Shown one piece after another: positions 5,715 through 7,850 of a stretch of DNA of 7,850 nucleotides (its first letter is position 1; each line of letters starts with the position of its first letter). Below the pieces are notes generated by a model. That model had not been told where the DNA came from and did no database searches. It worked only from the letters and a program-made list of their open reading frames with translations. The translations under genes were made by a program, and so were the position numbers. The DNA lies in NCBI GenBank assembly GCA_017626655.1, contig JAGAIH010000323.1, forward strand, positions 1 through 7,850. Reading direction: 5' to 3'. This stretch comes from Clostridia bacterium. Lineage in GTDB: Bacteria; Bacillota_A; Clostridia; Oscillospirales; CAG-272.

Positions 5715-7517
5715 ATGATCCCGTACCGATACCGCTATCTCCCCATGGGCAACGCCCGCTACGAGGGGACCGTCCACGACAACGCCGACTTCATCCTGCA
5801 TAAGCAGCTTCTGGATAAGCCCCTTTGGGACAAGTTCGTCCACGTCTTCACCGAGCGCACCGACTCTGCCGACCTGGGCTGGAGGGGTGAATACTACGGT
5901 AAGATGATGCGGGGCGCCTGCCTCACCTACCGCTACCTCCCCTCCGAGGAGCTGTATCAGGTCCTGTATGACACCGTCAAGGCCCTCCTGGACACCCAGG
6001 ACGCCGACGGCCGCATCACCACCTACCCCAAGGACAAGGAATACTGCGGCTGGGATATGTGGACCAGAAAGTACGTCCTAGTGGGCTCCCTCTACTTCTA
6101 CGGCATCTGCCGCGACGAGGCCTTCAAGGCCCGCATCCTCACCGCCATGAAGGCCCACGTGGACTACCTCATCGCCACCCTGGGCGACGGCAAGCTCTCG
6201 GTGCTGGAGACCTCCCATTGGTGGGGCGGCGTCAACTCCGCCTCCATCCTGGAGCCCATCGTGGAGCTGTATAAGCTGACGGGGGAGGAGAGATACCTCA
6301 CCTTCGCCAAATACGTCCTGGAGTCGGGCGGTTGCCGTGACGGAAACCTCCTCCTGCTGGCCGAGGAAGGAAGGCTCGCCCCCTATGAGTACCCCACGGT
6401 CAAGGCCTACGAGATGATGTCCTACTTTGAGGGCGCCCTGGCCTACTACGAGGTCACGGGAGAGGCCCGCTATCTCGATATCGTTGAGAAGTTCGCCGAG
6501 GCCGTCCGAAATACCGACATCACCATCATCGGCTGTGCGGGCTGTACCCATGAGCTGTTCGACCACTCCGCCGTCAAGCAGACCGAGGAGACCGAGCCCC
6601 TGGCCATCATGCAGGAGACCTGCGTCACCGTCACCTGGATGCGCCTGCAAGAGCGGCTCCTGCGGCTGACGGGCAAGGTGATCTACGCCGAGGGCATTGA
6701 GCAGTCGGCGCTGAACGCCCTGTACGGCAGTATCAACTTCAAGGGCCTGCCCCAACTGGAGAAGGGATCCAACACCTACCTCCCCGGCGTCCCCTTCGAC
6801 AGCTACAGCCCTCTGACCTTCAAGGCCCGCGGCATCGGCATCGGCGGCTACAAGGTCTTCACCGAGGGCGGCTACTACGGCTGTTGCGCCTGCATCGGCG
6901 CGGCGGGTACCGCCCTGTTCCCCCTCACCGCTGTCATGGCGTGGGATAGCGGCCTTGTGCTGAATCAGTACAACAACGGCACCGTCACCGCCTCCACCCC
7001 CGACGGGAACCCCGTCACTCTCACCGTCAACGGCTATTTCGCCGACGAGGGCCACGCCGCCGTCACCCTCGCCCTGGCCGCCCCCGAGACCTTCACCCTT
7101 CGTCTCCGCATCCCCGCCTGGAGCCACGAGCCTACGGTCACCGTCAACGGCGAGACCGCCGCCGCAGAGAAAGGCTACCTCGACCTTACCCGCGCGTGGA
7201 AGGACGGCGACACGGTCACGGTCGACTTCCACCCCGAGGTGGAGATCCACACCCTGAATGGCAAGCTGGCCTTCACCTACGGCCCCCTGGTCCTCGCCCG
7301 CGACGAGGGCAAGGAGGAGGGAAGCATCGAGTCCCCCGTCAAGCCCCTTCTCCATAACGGCCGCCTCATTATCAACCAGCTGGACGCCGAGGCCGGCGAG
7401 ACCGTCCGCTTCACGGTCAAGACCGAGGCCGGCGACCTGCTCCTCACCGACTACGCCTCCTGCGGCAAGAACTGGACCGACGAGCGCAACCGCATCTCGG
7501 TTTGGTTGAATGCTTGA
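5715..7517 (+). CDS. GH127 (DUF1680) beta-L-arabinofuranosidase-like glycoside hydrolase (600 aa)
   Basis: Predicted retaining exo-hydrolase of beta-L-arabinofuranosyl or related groups (family activity EC 3.2.1.185). Residues 1 to about 405 look like an (alpha/alpha)6 barrel (repeated helical segments such as YYGKMMRGACLTYRYL, 60-75, and SILEPIVELYKLTGEERYL, 177-195). About 415-600 is a beta-sandwich with LRLRIPAWS (462-470), VTVNGE (475-480) and LAFTYGPLVLARD (518-530), all typical of DUF1680. The GH127 cysteine/zinc active site is recognisable against Bifidobacterium HypBA1 (numbers from memory): E280 for acid/base E322, E301 and C303 (ETC) for E338/C340, C390 and C391 (GCC) for nucleophile C417 and C418. 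No signal peptide, so probably cytoplasmic. An additional CxxC (C274, C277) precedes E280. Codons are strongly C-ending by eye. The exact sugar specificity cannot be read from sequence, since the family also includes other activities. Confidence 0.88.
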   Translation: MIPYRYRYLPMGNARYEGTVHDNADFILHKQLLDKPLWDKFVHVFTERTDSADLGWRGEYYGKMMRGACLTYRYLPSEELYQVLYDTVKALLDTQDADGRITTYPKDKEYCGWDMWTRKYVLVGSLYFYGICRDEAFKARILTAMKAHVDYLIATLGDGKLSVLETSHWWGGVNSASILEPIVELYKLTGEERYLTFAKYVLESGGCRDGNLLLLAEEGRLAPYEYPTVKAYEMMSYFEGALAYYEVTGEARYLDIVEKFAEAVRNTDITIIGCAGCTHELFDHSAVKQTEETEPLAIMQETCVTVTWMRLQERLLRLTGKVIYAEGIEQSALNALYGSINFKGLPQLEKGSNTYLPGVPFDSYSPLTFKARGIGIGGYKVFTEGGYYGCCACIGAAGTALFPLTAVMAWDSGLVLNQYNNGTVTASTPDGNPVTLTVNGYFADEGHAAVTLALAAPETFTLRLRIPAWSHEPTVTVNGETAAAEKGYLDLTRAWKDGDTVTVDFHPEVEIHTLNGKLAFTYGPLVLARDEGKEEGSIESPVKPLLHNGRLIINQLDAEAGETVRFTVKTEAGDLLLTDYASCGKNWTDERNRISVWLNA

Positions 7518-7529
7518 TCTGATGATTCC

Positions 7530-7541
7530 AAATTGCAATTT
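7530..7541. repeat. 12-bp perfect AT-rich palindrome after the GH127 stop
   Basis: AAATTGCAATTT is its own reverse complement and lies 12 bases after the stop codon. It is not followed by a T run, so it is unlikely to be a terminator by itself. It marks the left border of the repeat region. Confidence 0.45.
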
Positions 7542-7552
7542 ATAGGTCAGCT

Positions 7553-7641
7553 GTCTGACGGAAGAGGCGGTGACACGATCCACCCTCATCCGCCTCCCGC
7601 CGCAGGAGCTGGTCGGCACCTTCCCCCGCGGGGAAGGCAAG
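7553..7641 (+). repeat. Repeat unit, left copy
   Basis: Blocks: GTCTGACGGAAGAG at 7553-7566, ACCCTCATCCG at 7582-7592, CACC plus the GGAAGG hairpin and CAAG at 7617-7641. The variable part at 7593-7616 can form CTCC/GGAG (7594-7597 with 7605-7608). The 3' hairpin pairs CCTTCCCC (7619-7626) with GGGGAAGG (7630-7637). Confidence 0.8.
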
Positions 7642-7650
7642 ACTTTTTTT
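7619..7650 (+). terminator. Probable rho-independent terminator of the GH127 gene
   Basis: An eight-pair GC-rich hairpin (CCTTCCCC, 3-nt loop, GGGGAAGG; 7619-7637) is followed, after six bases, by seven T residues at 7644-7650. The spacer between stem and T run is longer than ideal, so efficiency may be partial. The hairpin is also the inner end of the left repeat unit. Confidence 0.5.
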
Positions 7651-7683
7651 ATGTTTCACGTTATCCAAAAACTTATATGTATC

Positions 7684-7722
7684 AGTATGTTTTTAGTTTT
7701 GGGAGAACGAGGAACATACCTG
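7684..7722. repeat. Hairpin in the core of the inverted-repeat element
   Basis: GTATGTT (7685-7691) pairs with AACATAC (7713-7719) around a 21-nt loop. Allowing one bulged base, the stem extends outward with the flanking CA and TG. It lies between the two inverted repeat units and so extends the overall fold inward. Confidence 0.5.
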
Positions 7723-7726
7723 ACTA

Positions 7727-7813
7727 CTTGCCTTCCCCTGGGGGAAGGTGGCACGCCTGAAGGGCGTGACGGATGAGGGTCCCCCTTCCCAAGTTCACTC
7801 TCTTCCGTCAGAC
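7727..7813 (-). repeat. Repeat unit, right copy in inverted orientation
   Basis: Read on the minus strand, the same three blocks appear at 7813-7800, 7780-7770 and 7750-7727. The variable part holds a six-pair hairpin, CACGCC (7752-7757) with GGCGTG (7763-7768), at the position where the left copy has an unrelated CTCC/GGAG stem. The inner palindrome pairs CCTTCCCC (7731-7738) with GGGGAAGG (7741-7748). Beyond 7813 to the window end nothing is recognised. Confidence 0.8.
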
Positions 7814-7850
7814 CGACAAACCCAAATTTGAAGATTTCCACTCTCTCACA

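Larger units (their letters stand above)
7546..7813. repeat. Composite inverted-repeat element downstream of the GH127 gene
   Basis: Two copies of one repeat unit face each other around an AT-rich core. Three blocks are shared in order from the outside in: GTCTGACGGAAGAG, ACCCTCATCCG, and CACCTTCCCC-loop-GGGGAAGGCAAG. The left copy is 89 nt and the right 87 nt. The core (7642-7726) carries a further hairpin. Short open frames across it have no ribosome binding site and no recognisable product, so the stretch is taken as non-coding. It may be a MITE-like or REP-like intergenic element; from memory, similar CCTCATCCG...CCTTCCCC repeats are frequent in Oscillospiraceae genomes. No clear target-site duplication was found. 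Confidence 0.75.

Noticed and set aside
6078..7640. Minus-strand open frame of 520 codons opposite the GH127 gene
   Set aside because: The translation is glycine/valine/aspartate-rich shadow sequence opposite a gene with an intact active site; it starts inside the repeat element and lacks a ribosome binding site.
7553..7813. CRISPR array
   Set aside because: Only two repeat copies exist, in opposite orientation, with internal variable hairpins; there are no regularly spaced direct repeats or cas genes.
7533..7841. Short open frames of 61-75 codons on both strands across the 3' repeat region
   Set aside because: They are composed of repeat arms and AT-rich core, have no ribosome binding site, and their translations show no protein-like pattern.

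Overview
The window is about 60% GC by eye and gene-dense. It carries strong AGGAGG-type ribosome binding sites, textbook sigma-A promoters and intergenic repeats built on CCTTCCCC/GGGGAAGG hairpins. Together these suggest a GC-rich Clostridia member (Bacillota, for example an Oscillospiraceae-like gut bacterium). No marker gene is present, so that placement is inference.

Layout. On the minus strand, read from right to left, are three genes: a predicted cytoplasmic glycoside-hydrolase-like protein of the DUF6259 type (5515 to 3434), a very large FtsX-type ABC transporter permease (3372 to 64), and the first 22 codons of its presumed ATPase, which overlaps the permease stop by four bases and runs off the left edge. 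On the plus strand a GH127 (DUF1680) beta-L-arabinofuranosidase-like enzyme (5715 to 7517) is transcribed divergently from the DUF6259 gene. The 199-bp region between the two divergent starts holds a perfect-consensus TTGACA-17-TATAAT promoter for the GH127 gene, an extended -10 promoter for the DUF6259 gene, and several small symmetric elements that could be operators.

Downstream of the GH127 gene no credible coding sequence is seen. Instead there are two roughly 88-nt copies of one repeat in opposite orientation (7553-7641 and 7727-7813), separated by an AT-rich core that itself forms a hairpin. A transcript through it could fold into one long imperfect stem, and the left copy plus the following T tract may act as the GH127 terminator.

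How the genes may work together. The two divergent enzymes lack visible signal peptides and probably act inside the cell on imported glycans or glycosides, perhaps arabinose-containing ones, under shared control. The ABC permease/ATPase pair follows the DUF6259 gene after 61 nt on the same strand and could be co-transcribed or use a weak promoter of its own. Its roughly 690-residue outside domain points to a MacB/LolE/BceB-like mechanotransmission role on an unknown substrate rather than sugar import. I see no tRNA, rRNA, CRISPR array or transposase.
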